NCBI RefSeq assembly: GCF_000427295.1
Contig: NZ_ATNM01000016.1
Coordinates: 1-50,931, forward strand
Direction: 5' to 3'
Length of the DNA stretch: 50,931 bases
Source of the DNA: Cyclobacterium qasimii M12-11B
GTDB taxonomy: Bacteria > Bacteroidota > Bacteroidia > Cytophagales > Cyclobacteriaceae
Shown here: positions 1 through 7,897 of the stretch, one piece after another
Layout: each line of letters begins with the position of its first letter
Numbering within the stretch: position 1 is the first letter of the stretch
Translations under genes and position numbers: made by a program
Notes under the pieces: model-generated
Databases searched by the model: none
What the model was told of the DNA's origin: nothing
What the model saw: the letters and a program-made list of their open reading frames with translations, nothing else

Positions 1-673
1 CTATGATGGGGATATTTTCGTTGACCTCTCTTATCGTAAAAGCAACATTGGTATTGACTACATCTGAAGAAGTGGAGGCCACAAGGTTGGCTTTGTCTAT
101 ACCTGCATTTTTATAGGTAAGGGGGTCGTCGAGATCTCCTAACATTACCACTATCTCCATCTCGCTTAACCTTAATCCTTCTGTGAAATCCTGAACAAGT
201 AGTACATAGGAGATCTTGAATGTTTTCAGTTTTTTGATCAAAGCTATTGATACCTCGTCATAATGGGTAAAAATAACATGTCCACTAATCGTTGGATCTA
301 ATACTTTAGGTACCCGAGATTGTTCCTGCGCTTTCATCCAAGGGGCGTAAAAAAAATTGATGAAGGTAAATGGAAACAAAACCAGCAAAAACAACATGCC
401 TGAAAGTAATACAACCATGGTGTATACCCTGCCCCAATCTGTTTCAAAAGTGATGTCCCCAAAACCTAAGGTGGTCATTACTGTGAAAGTCCAGTATAGC
501 CCTGTAACCCATGAAAAGTACCTGCCCTCACTCAACATGATAAGGTGAAAAGTAATGGTGAAAATTACAATCAAGACAAGTAATATAAATAAAAACCTAA
601 ATAATAATTTGAGGTTTCGCCTGTGGGGTTTGTTTTGAAGCAGGTAGCTTATTTGAGAACTTAAAAACTTCAT
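1..673 (-). CDS. Two-TM potassium channel with cytosolic RCK/TrkA-N-like domain, 3' end outside window
   Basis: I translated this by eye from the minus strand; about 224 residues are visible and the gene runs off the left edge. It should conduct K+ across the inner membrane. Visible order: a basic N-terminus, TM1 at about residues 23-46, a pore loop with the selectivity filter TLGFGD at 68-73, TM2 at about 84-103, then a cytosolic region from about 129 that begins GHVIFTHYDEVS and contains alternating beta/alpha segments such as EIVVMLGDLDD, as expected of a TrkA-N (RCK) fold. The usual glycine-rich GxGxxG nucleotide loop is not evident at its start, so NAD/ATP binding is uncertain. The start ATG (671-673) is chosen because the other nearby ATG is out of frame. 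The long left-edge truncation hides the rest of the regulatory domain. Confidence 0.82.
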   Translation of the reverse strand, partial: MKFLSSQISYLLQNKPHRRNLKLLFRFLFILLVLIVIFTITFHLIMLSEGRYFSWVTGLYWTFTVMTTLGFGDITFETDWGRVYTMVVLLSGMLFLLVLFPFTFINFFYAPWMKAQEQSRVPKVLDPTISGHVIFTHYDEVSIALIKKLKTFKISYVLLVQDFTEGLRLSEMEIVVMLGDLDDPLTYKNAGIDKANLVASTSSDVVNTNVAFTIREVNENIPII

Positions 674-765
674 ATATCATCAAATTTAAGAAGCATAGAT
701 ACACAACTTTTCGTACAAATGCATACTTATATAAAATTGCCAGATATAAGAATAGTATAAAAAGA

Positions 766-798
766 AATCCCGTTTAAAGTAAAACCTTAAACGGGATT
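766..798 (-). terminator. Rho-independent terminator
   Basis: A perfect 12-bp inverted repeat (arms 766-777 and 787-798, 9-nt loop). Read on the minus strand it is followed by a T-rich run (TTTCTTTTT), so it would end transcription of the minus-strand gene at 822-1331 and separate it from the K+ channel gene. Confidence 0.75.
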
Positions 799-821
799 GT
801 ATACTACTAAAGATGAACTTG

Positions 822-1331
822 TTATTTGTGCTTTGAAGCTGCGATCTGTTTTAGTAAGATGGCATTCCATTTTTGAATTAATGGCCACTCACCAGATAAA
901 TCCGAATGCTTGTCACCATCAAAAAAACACAAAATTGACTTCCCTGATTGTTCTGAAGAATGATTTATGATCAATGATAATTTATCAATTATTTCTGATT
1001 TATTTGAACCTTTTCCTACATGTCGACTTTGTTTTTGCATGTCCAGGTGCGAAATGTTATCCGTGGAAACCAACTGAAACCCTAACTGTGATTGAGGATC
1101 CATAAATAGGAGCTTGTGCTTTTCAAAATCAATACCAATGCCATACCCGCCTCTCCAAAAGTCCTTCTCTTTTAGCAATAGGCCATTTTTTTCTGCTTCG
1201 TCAGTGAATTTTCTTTGGTGGGATTTTTGGATATTGGTTTGTTTTTTCTTGCTAATATATATAGGGGCAATAAATGCCAATATTGCAGCTAGGGATATCC
1301 CCAAGCTTACTGGTTCGATATCTACAATCAT
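822..1331 (-). CDS. Hypothetical protein with single N-terminal membrane anchor
   Basis: 169 residues, family not recognised. Residues about 7-26 (SLGISLAAILAFIAPIYIS) form one hydrophobic segment followed by the basic stretch KKK, suggesting an N-in or N-out membrane anchor with a soluble domain of about 140 residues. The soluble part has mixed alpha/beta character, with the pattern IDFEKHKLLFMDPQSQLGFQLVSTDNISHL, which resembles a small beta-sheet domain. No catalytic motif is visible. A strong terminator lies just downstream and no gene partner shares its transcript, so it is probably monocistronic. The ORF is far longer than chance in this A+T-rich DNA and lacks a better competitor on the other strand, so I take it as real. 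Function cannot be assigned. Confidence 0.6.
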   Translation of the reverse strand: MIVDIEPVSLGISLAAILAFIAPIYISKKKQTNIQKSHQRKFTDEAEKNGLLLKEKDFWRGGYGIGIDFEKHKLLFMDPQSQLGFQLVSTDNISHLDMQKQSRHVGKGSNKSEIIDKLSLIINHSSEQSGKSILCFFDGDKHSDLSGEWPLIQKWNAILLKQIAASKHK

Positions 1332-1690
1332 TTTATTTTTGTTTTAAGCGTTTGGGAAAAAACAATAGGTCCGGAATGTTTGGTTAAACCCAGCTTATTC
1401 AATGGGATTTTCTGAACTTTCCCAGGGAATGAATTTATTTCCAAATAGAATACCTATTGTTAATTTAAGGTTACACCTATTGCTAATGTAGAAATTGAGA
1501 AAAAGCTTAATTGGAGAACTAATAGCCCTATTTGATTGAATATTTGGCTAAATTATACGGTTCCTTTCGCTAATTTAAATTTCTCTTAGTCTTTGGTGTT
1601 TATAAGACGTACCCTCAAATTGCATTAAGCAATACGTTGTTGTTTGCATTTTCCGTGAATCACGGAAGCGCAAAGAAAAATCAAACATTA
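1332..1690 (-). other. Intergenic, about 360 bases without a supported gene
   Basis: A+T-rich. A 73-codon minus-strand reading frame crosses 1575-1796 but looks like a chance frame, with no signal peptide or family resemblance. The only structure I see is the short palindrome at 1651-1667 and one copy of a 15-base direct repeat at 1664-1678. Confidence 0.5.
1651..1667. repeat. 8-bp inverted repeat with 1-nt centre
   Basis: TTCCGTGA and TCACGGAA flank a single A. The spacing fits a compact dimeric regulator site, but no promoter element can be placed next to it with confidence. It partly overlaps a 15-base direct repeat (GGAAGCGCAAAGAAA) that occurs at 1664-1678 and again at 1878-1892. Confidence 0.4.
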
Positions 1691-2044
1691 TTACCAAAAG
1701 AAATGGAATGGAAAGAGGATTTGTTTTAGGTAATGATAAAGCACCCAATTGTATGGGATAAAGGTTTTTACACCTAAACCAGGGGTGGGGTTCCAAGAAA
1801 ACTCCTGGTTCTTTATTCCTGCGAATAAACCTTCACTTAAAAAATTTTTGAAAGCGTTCCCTTCTTCGTATACGGATGGAAGCGCAAAGAAATCTACGTA
1901 ACCAAGTGCTTTAACTGAGGCTTCCCTTTCATTGGAAGTGTTAAACGCTTGTGTTGGGGAAAACGGTAACAAGAATGACCATATCATTACTGCTCCGGAG
2001 AGTAGTAATGAAAGCGACATTTTTATATCTTTTAGTTTTCTCAT
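1691..2044 (-). CDS. Hypothetical exported protein, possibly truncated
   Basis: 117 residues, not recognised. The N-terminus is a convincing secretion signal: basic MRKLKDIK, a hydrophobic core at about residues 9-28 and a likely cleavage site after TQA near residue 33. The mature part (about 85 residues) starts FNTSNEREASVKALGYVDFF. The last 20 or so residues (from about YNWVLYHYLK to the stop) are aromatic and unlike a normal secreted C-terminus, which suggests that the end has been lost or replaced. A 15-base stretch within the coding region (1878-1892) recurs just past the stop at 1664-1678, consistent with a decayed local duplication. An alternative start at residue 9 would still leave a signal peptide. 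No gene lies close enough to define an operon. Confidence 0.45.
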   Translation of the reverse strand: MRKLKDIKMSLSLLLSGAVMIWSFLLPFSPTQAFNTSNEREASVKALGYVDFFALPSVYEEGNAFKNFLSEGLFAGIKNQEFSWNPTPGLGVKTFIPYNWVLYHYLKQILFPFHFFW

Positions 2045-2359
2045 TTAAGCGGTAAATCTACTTCTTTTTTAATTATTTCAGGATTGTCCTCATTTTATTT
2101 TTTGTTCTTTCTAAAGCCGTTAACACTTTAACCCTAAGGAGATTTAACAACAAAATTAAGTGGTTAATAAAGAATTAATGAGTACCCAGGCTAACCTGAA
2201 TACTAAATTTATTTAAACCCTATGCTAAAAATACCATAAACAATGCTGGGGATATTTTGAGTAAATGTGGAGAAATTTGTGGTAAAGTGTAGAATGCTAA
2301 TTTAATTGAGAAGGCTAAAAAAGTAATTTTTAAAAAATAATAGCCTTCCTTAAAAAAGA
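2045..2359. other. Intergenic, about 315 bases without a gene
   Basis: Very A+T-rich with no coding signal on either strand. It should contain the promoter of the minus-strand gene at 1691-2044, but I could not place a Bacteroidota-type -7 box (TAnnTTTG) with confidence. Confidence 0.5.
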
Positions 2360-2386
2360 AAAGCTGCCACATATTGTGACAGCTTT
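2360..2386 (-). terminator. Rho-independent terminator of the small lipoprotein gene
   Basis: 12-bp stem (2360-2371 with 2375-2386) around a 3-nt loop; the single imperfect pair becomes a G-U wobble in the minus-strand RNA. On that strand it is followed by TCTTTTTT. It starts 8 bases past the lipoprotein stop. Confidence 0.85.
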
Positions 2387-2394
2387 AGTGCGAT

Positions 2395-2592
2395 TTATTG
2401 CGCAGAAATCACTACTTCCTCAACTATTTCCACTGAATCTTCAGTTTCTATAATTATTTCCTCATTCTCCATTTCGATTTCTACCTCTTCTTGTTCGATA
2501 GTAGTGTCGATTTGTGATTCTACAGGTTTTTTGCCGCAAGATGCCACCAGGCTGGTTGCGACGATCATCATAACAACGATGCTTGTTCTCAT
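2395..2592 (-). CDS. Small, highly acidic lipoprotein
   Basis: 65 residues, not assigned to a family. A short hydrophobic signal ends in the lipobox LVASC, giving a lipidated cysteine at residue 19, followed by GKK. The mature part is only about 47 residues and dominated by glutamate (for example EQEEVEIEMENEEIIIE), alternating with Ile and Val, so it would be an extended, negatively charged, strand-prone tail on the membrane surface. Possible roles include cation binding or acting as a spacer, but nothing in the sequence decides this. It has its own terminator 8 bases downstream and no close partner, so it is probably a single-gene transcript. The clear lipobox and terminator make the gene believable despite its size. 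Confidence 0.65.
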   Translation of the reverse strand: MRTSIVVMMIVATSLVASCGKKPVESQIDTTIEQEEVEIEMENEEIIIETEDSVEIVEEVVISAQ

Positions 2593-2856
2593 TTTCTTAT
2601 TTTCTTTTTAATGTCTCTTTAGACAAGGATACTATAATAAAAAGTATGCCAGAAAATTAAATATTGTATGCTTGCCAATATTTATTTTCTTAAGCTGTTC
2701 TTCTAAATTTTCATCTAAGAATTTATGGTGCTTAAAATCAAACAATTGACGCGTTTTGGATTGCTTTTGTTTTTTGATAAATCCGTAAAAATTGTAAATC
2801 AATTGCTCTAAAAACAATGGCTTTGCTTTTACACCTTAAATAACTATTTTAACGAT

Positions 2857-5265
2857 ATGAATAGCGAAAAGGCAGTGAAGTTATATTGGATGTTACCAAT
2901 TTGGGGATGGTTGATTTTCGTGATATTAGTTTTAGGCTGCGAAGAAAGCCAAAGAAATGAAACAGTCAATTTCCCTAATGATATCAGTTACAACCTTCAT
3001 GTCCGGCCCATTCTTTCTGAAAACTGTTTTACTTGTCACGGCCCTGATGCCAATAAAAGAGAAGCTGGCCTTCGATTGGATAAAGAGGAAGATGCTTATG
3101 CAGCATTGGCAGAAAGTCCTGGTAAGCATGCCATTGTTCCTGGTGATCCGAATTCCTCCATGGCCTTTCTCAGAATACTTTCTGACAATGCAGAAGAGAA
3201 AATGCCGCCTCCTTCCTCTAATTTGCAGCTTAATGATCACCAAATCAAACTTATAAAGAAGTGGATAAATCAAGGCGCTGTCTATGAACCCCACTGGGCA
3301 TTCGTGCCTCCAAAGAAACCGCAACTTCCGAAGGTTAAAAATGAGGAATGGGCAAAGAATGAACTTGATTATTTTGTACTGGAAAAGATGGAGGAAGCAG
3401 ATTTAAGGCCTTCTCCAAAAGCGGATAATTTGACCTTAAGTAGGCGGCTTTACTTTGACCTTACAGGCTTACCACCCAATCCTAAAGATTTGGACCAAAT
3501 GGCTGAAAGTCCAATTGATGTAGGAGAAACCGTTGATAGGTTATTTAAGTCAAAAGCTTATGGGGAGAAAATGGCCGTGACCTGGATGGATGTTGCCAGG
3601 TATGCAGACAGTCATGGCTATCAGGACGATTATTACCGGACCCAATGGCCTTGGCGAGACTGGGTCATTCATGCATTCAATGAAAACATGCCCTACGACC
3701 AGTTCATTACCTGGCAACTTGCCGGTGACCTTTTGCCTGAGGCAAGTATGGAGCAGTTACTGGCTACAGGATTTAACCGAAACCATAAAATTACAGAGGA
3801 GTCGGGTGCCATAGATGAAGAGTACCGAGTCATGTATGCCATAGATAGAACCAACACCTTGGGTAAAGCAATGTTGGGCGTTACCTTGGAATGTGCTCAA
3901 TGCCATGACCATAAGTACGACCCCTTTTCTCAGAAAGAATATTTTCAAACCTATGCTTTTTTCAATAATGTAGCGGAATGGGGAATTGAAGAATCCACAC
4001 CAGGCTTTTCCAAGAAAAGTCCTGCAAAGTACCCCTTGATGGAAATTAGTGAGACAACAGCTAAGGAAGTACTTCAATTCATAAATATGCCAGATAGTGT
4101 CAGCAGAATGACCAGAATGATGACGGGAATGCTTAAAGGCGCCAATTACAATTCTCTACTCAAAGAATCTACGGTATTGAAGGTGGCCGTGATGGGGGAT
4201 TTGGATAGCACTCGATCCACTTTTATTCTTGAAAGAGGGGAATATGATGCGCATGGTGAGCAAGTAGAGCCTGGTGTTCCTGCTTCCATTTTTCCATTTC
4301 CGGAAAACCTACCTAAAAATAGGCTGGGATTATCAAAATGGTTATTTGATGCTAACAATCCATTGACAGCGAGGGTATATGTGAATAGGATTTGGCAGGA
4401 GATTTTTGGGACAGGATTAGTCGATACACCTGGAGATTTCGGACTGCAGGGTAATTTGCCAACCAATCAAGCTTTACTTGACTGGCTGGCAGTAGACTTT
4501 ATAGATAATGGCTGGGACATTCAGTACCTATTAAAGAAAATTATGTTGTCAGCCACTTATCAGCAATCTTCTAATGTGAATGCAGAAAGTTTTGAAAAGG
4601 ATCCGGACAATAGGTTCCTGGCACGATTTCCCAGACGAAGGTTAAAAGCAGAAGAAATAAGAGATCTGGTGTTAGCGACTAGTGGCTTGTTAAATGATGA
4701 GGTAGGCGGGCCATCTGTAAAAACTTACCAGCCCGAAGGATTATGGGAGGCAGCAACATCCGGCAGAGGGAATCTCTCAATATTCCAATTGGATACAGGG
4801 CAATACTTGTATAGGAGAGGGCTCTATACTTTTATCAAAAGAACAGTCCCACCACCCAATATGATGCTATTTGATGCAAGCAACAGAGATGCCTGCGAGG
4901 TGGAAAGGTTAAAAACCAGTACTCCTTTACAAGCCTTGGTGATGATGAATGATCCCGTTGTCCTGGAAGCCTCCAGAGTATTTGCCGGTAGATTATTAAA
5001 AAAAGATGACAATGTGGAAGTTGGGGTGAATTATGCCTTTTACAGTGTTATTGGCAGAAAGCCTGATGAAAGTGAACGAACAATTTTAATGAATCATTTT
5101 GAAACGTTTCTTAATGAATACAACGAAGACAACTCCAAAGCAATAAAAATATTGGACGTAGGGAAGTTTCCACTGACGGATGAAATACCTGTGGCCGTAC
5201 ATGCTGCTTTGATGCAGGTCATTGCACTTATTTATAATTTGGAAGCCACTATTACAAAAGCTTAA
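2857..5265 (+). CDS. Planctomycete-type cytochrome c lipoprotein with DUF1549 and DUF1553 domains
   Basis: 802 residues. A membrane segment ends in the lipobox LVLGC (Cys28), so the mature protein is probably an exported lipoprotein. Next comes a PSCyt1-type heme c domain with CFTCH at 57-61 and a candidate axial Met116 in EKMPPP. The DUF1549 (PSCyt2) domain covers about 150-365 (HWAFVPPKKP, RRLYFDLTGLPPNP, a second CAQCH) and DUF1553 (PSD1) about 490-740 (VYVNRIWQEIFGTGLV). Family members are often above 1000 residues; this one lacks the extra central binding domain that many carry. The family's function is not established; a role in periplasmic oxidation of glycan-derived substrates is commonly suspected. 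Only 3 bases separate it from the DUF1501 gene, the usual partner, so the two are surely co-transcribed. Confidence 0.88.
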   Translation: MNSEKAVKLYWMLPIWGWLIFVILVLGCEESQRNETVNFPNDISYNLHVRPILSENCFTCHGPDANKREAGLRLDKEEDAYAALAESPGKHAIVPGDPNSSMAFLRILSDNAEEKMPPPSSNLQLNDHQIKLIKKWINQGAVYEPHWAFVPPKKPQLPKVKNEEWAKNELDYFVLEKMEEADLRPSPKADNLTLSRRLYFDLTGLPPNPKDLDQMAESPIDVGETVDRLFKSKAYGEKMAVTWMDVARYADSHGYQDDYYRTQWPWRDWVIHAFNENMPYDQFITWQLAGDLLPEASMEQLLATGFNRNHKITEESGAIDEEYRVMYAIDRTNTLGKAMLGVTLECAQCHDHKYDPFSQKEYFQTYAFFNNVAEWGIEESTPGFSKKSPAKYPLMEISETTAKEVLQFINMPDSVSRMTRMMTGMLKGANYNSLLKESTVLKVAVMGDLDSTRSTFILERGEYDAHGEQVEPGVPASIFPFPENLPKNRLGLSKWLFDANNPLTARVYVNRIWQEIFGTGLVDTPGDFGLQGNLPTNQALLDWLAVDFIDNGWDIQYLLKKIMLSATYQQSSNVNAESFEKDPDNRFLARFPRRRLKAEEIRDLVLATSGLLNDEVGGPSVKTYQPEGLWEAATSGRGNLSIFQLDTGQYLYRRGLYTFIKRTVPPPNMMLFDASNRDACEVERLKTSTPLQALVMMNDPVVLEASRVFAGRLLKKDDNVEVGVNYAFYSVIGRKPDESERTILMNHFETFLNEYNEDNSKAIKILDVGKFPLTDEIPVAVHAALMQVIALIYNLEATITKA

Positions 5266-5268
5266 ACC

Positions 5269-6726
5269 ATGGAAAAGGAATTTTTAAATCATCGATTAAA
5301 CCTCAATAGAAGACATTTTCTTTCCAAATTAAGTTTAGGCTTAGGAAGTGCGGCTTTAGGGTCGCTTTTAATACCTGATTTGTTTAGTGGCGCTGACTTG
5401 AGTGGGTCAGATGGTAAAGACCTGGGATTGCCTCATTTTGCTCCCAAGGCAAAAAGGGTGATCTATTTGTTTCAAAATGGAGCCCCTTCCCAATTGGAAT
5501 CCTTCGATTTCAAACCAAAACTACGAGACCTTTGGGGGCAGGAGTTACCAGAATCTATACGGAAAGGGCAGCGGCTTACGGGGATGACGGCCAGTCAAAC
5601 TACCTTTCCTATGGTGGGGTCTTTTTGTGATTTTCAGCAATATGGTGAAGCAAGGGCCTGGGTTAGCTCGCTTTTCCCTCATACGGCCAAGATTGTCGAT
5701 GATATTTGCATTGTGAAATCCATGCACACGGAGGCCATCAATCATGATCCAGCACTTACCTTCTTTCAAACGGGTGCCCAACAAGGTAATCGGCCCAGCA
5801 TGGGTTCCTGGTTAAGCTATGGACTTGGAAGTGAAAACAATAATTTGCCAGCCTTTACGGTGTTGCTTTCCAAAGGAAAAGGAAATGGTCAAGGCGTCTA
5901 TTCAAAACTTTGGAACAATGGTTTTTTACCTTCTGCACATCAGGGGGTCCAGTTTAGCAATGGCGAAGATCCTGTACTCTACCTAAACAACCAGGAGGGT
6001 ATGAGTAAGGCTGGAAGAAGGAAAATGCTGGACAATTTAGCTGCTTTAAATCAACATGCTTATGAAAAAGTGGGAGACCCTGAGATTCAAGCTAAAGTGG
6101 CACAGTATGAACTTGCTTATAGGATGCAAACTGCAGTGCCTGAAGCTACTGACTTATCTAAAGAGCCCGAAAGTGTTTTTGAAATGTATGGTGAGGACAG
6201 CAGGAAGCCTGGAACCTTTGCGGCAAATTGCCTGCTAGCCAGGAAGCTTTCAGAATCAGGGGTCAGGTTTGTACAATTGTACCATCAGGGATGGGATCAT
6301 CATGGTAACCTTCCTAATCAAATGGCCGAACAGGCAAAAGACGTAGATCAAGCTTCGGCGGCATTGATAAAGGACCTGAAACAACGAGGACTTTTGGATG
6401 AAACCCTGGTCATTTGGGGTGGGGAATTTGGCAGGACGAATTATTCCCAGGGAAAATTGACGAAAGATAACTATGGTCGAGATCATCATCCAAGATGTTT
6501 TAGCATTTGGATGGCTGGTGGAGGAATAAAACCTGGAATGGTTTATGGCGCCACTGATGAGTTGGGTTATAATATCACTGAAAATCCGGTTCATGTGCAT
6601 GATTTTCAGGCTACCGTATTGCATCAATTAGGTTTGGATCATGAGCGATTGATTTATAGGCATTTGGGAAGAAAATTTAGGCTTACGGATGTTTCCGGAC
6701 GGGTTATTGAGGATTTGTTGGTTTAA
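5269..6726 (+). CDS. Tat-exported DUF1501 protein
   Basis: 485 residues. A twin-arginine signal is evident at the start (NRRHFLSKL, Arg14-Arg15, then a glycine/alanine/leucine-rich core ending near residue 40), so the protein is folded and cofactor-loaded or complexed before export. The body matches DUF1501, whose fold is related to the alkaline phosphatase/sulfatase superfamily: VIYLFQNGAPSQLESFDFKP near residue 65 and IWGGEFGRTNYSQG near residue 385, then GRDHHPRCFSIWMAGGG. Metal-type residues (Asp, His) are kept in DHHP and in the WDHHGN stretch. No enzymatic activity has been firmly shown for the family. It follows the DUF1553 gene with a 3-base gap, the arrangement seen across Planctomycetes and Bacteroidota, which implies a working pair in the periplasm. 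Confidence 0.88.
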   Translation: MEKEFLNHRLNLNRRHFLSKLSLGLGSAALGSLLIPDLFSGADLSGSDGKDLGLPHFAPKAKRVIYLFQNGAPSQLESFDFKPKLRDLWGQELPESIRKGQRLTGMTASQTTFPMVGSFCDFQQYGEARAWVSSLFPHTAKIVDDICIVKSMHTEAINHDPALTFFQTGAQQGNRPSMGSWLSYGLGSENNNLPAFTVLLSKGKGNGQGVYSKLWNNGFLPSAHQGVQFSNGEDPVLYLNNQEGMSKAGRRKMLDNLAALNQHAYEKVGDPEIQAKVAQYELAYRMQTAVPEATDLSKEPESVFEMYGEDSRKPGTFAANCLLARKLSESGVRFVQLYHQGWDHHGNLPNQMAEQAKDVDQASAALIKDLKQRGLLDETLVIWGGEFGRTNYSQGKLTKDNYGRDHHPRCFSIWMAGGGIKPGMVYGATDELGYNITENPVHVHDFQATVLHQLGLDHERLIYRHLGRKFRLTDVSGRVIEDLLV

Positions 6727-6914
6727 AAAAATCGAATTTAAACACTTTGTGATGAAACTTGATCTTCTGATTTTTGTTTAATAATTGAGATTTTTGGATT
6801 CCACTGCATTCCGCAGAACTTTCTTAAATTAAAATGAATCAAATATTGATTAGGATCAATTTTGATTGTCAACCATTAAAATAGCTTTCGACTTAAACTA
6901 CACAACCAACAAAA

Positions 6915-7871
6915 ATGAAAAACTTAATATTTAAGAACGGAGACAAAATGCCATCCCTTGGCCTGGGAACCTGGAAGTCAAAACCGAATGAAGTTTATGA
7001 AGCTGTTCTTCACGCCATAAAGGTGGGATACAGACACATAGATTGTGCGCTTGTCTACAAAAATGAAAATGAAATAGGGAGCGCAATAAGTGACGCCATT
7101 TCCAAAGGTTTAGTGAAGCGGGAGGATTTATGGATCACTTCGAAATTATGGAATGATTCCCACTTGCCAAATGATGTACTCCCAGCCATAAAGAAGACCT
7201 TGAGTGATTTACAGTTGGATTACCTTGATCTTTATTTGGTTCATTGGCCTATAGCTTTAAAAAAAGGTGTTGGATTACCTTCCGAAGCATCTGACTTTTT
7301 GACCAAAGAAGAGGCTCCTCTGGGCGCAACCTGGGCCGAAATGGAGAAGCTTCAAGAAAATGGGCTCACGCGTCAAATTGGAGTTTCTAATTTTAACTCA
7401 GCCAAAATTGAATCCCTTAAAGCAAATGCTTCACAAATGCCAACTGTCAACCAGGTAGAATTTCATCCTTACCTACCTCAAGTTGAGTTGAAGGATTATT
7501 GTGATAAAAATGACATTCTAATTACTGGGTATGGCCCCTTAGGTGCAGCGTATAGGGTTGCAGACAATGAAGTTGACCATCCGATATTACTTGACAATAA
7601 GGAATTGTCGGTTATAGCAAAGAAATATTCTGCCTCAGTAGCGCAGGTGGTGCTTGCATGGGCGATTAATAAGGGAGTGTCTGTAGTGCCTAAATCTGTT
7701 AATTTTCAACGAATAGAGGAGAATTTTGCAGCAAGTCAATTGAGTCTTAATGAAGAGGATATGTCTATTATAGATAATCTTGGAGGACCTTATCGATATA
7801 CCCATGGCGGTGCCTGGGTAGGTGGGGTTAGCCCTTATGATTTTTCTGATATCTGGGAAGAATGTCTTTAA
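6915..7871 (+). CDS. Aldo/keto reductase (first of a tandem pair)
   Basis: 318 residues, the normal length for the family and a complete TIM barrel. It should reduce an aldehyde or ketone, or oxidise the alcohol, with NADPH in the cytoplasm; no export signal is present. The catalytic tetrad is intact: Asp43 and Tyr48 in RHIDCALVY, Lys77 in ITSKLW and His110 in LYLVHWP. The cofactor phosphate-binding strand VVPKSVN lies near residue 256. The N-terminus MKNLIFKNGDKMPSLGLGTW fixes the start. The next gene, 26 bases downstream, is a close paralogue of equal length, so this looks like a tandem duplication co-transcribed from one promoter. The substrate is unknown; sugar aldehydes or xylose-like sugars would be typical for this branch. 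Confidence 0.92.
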   Translation: MKNLIFKNGDKMPSLGLGTWKSKPNEVYEAVLHAIKVGYRHIDCALVYKNENEIGSAISDAISKGLVKREDLWITSKLWNDSHLPNDVLPAIKKTLSDLQLDYLDLYLVHWPIALKKGVGLPSEASDFLTKEEAPLGATWAEMEKLQENGLTRQIGVSNFNSAKIESLKANASQMPTVNQVEFHPYLPQVELKDYCDKNDILITGYGPLGAAYRVADNEVDHPILLDNKELSVIAKKYSASVAQVVLAWAINKGVSVVPKSVNFQRIEENFAASQLSLNEEDMSIIDNLGGPYRYTHGGAWVGGVSPYDFSDIWEECL

Positions 7872-7897
7872 GTTTTAGAACAACAAAGAATTGAACT

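Noticed and set aside
1114-1347. Plus-strand frame opposite the 822-1331 gene
   Set aside because: Mirror of the minus-strand hydrophobic region; the minus-strand protein has a sensible anchor and soluble domain and a terminator in the right place.
1575-1796. 73-codon minus-strand frame overlapping the end of the exported hypothetical gene
   Set aside because: Overlaps the better-supported gene in another frame and has no coding features; considered as the missing C-terminus after a frameshift, but no family supports the join.
2632-2817. 61-codon minus-strand frame between the small lipoprotein and the DUF1549/DUF1553 gene
   Set aside because: Low-complexity Lys/Phe/Leu composition expected of A+T-rich non-coding DNA, no signal, motif or operon context.
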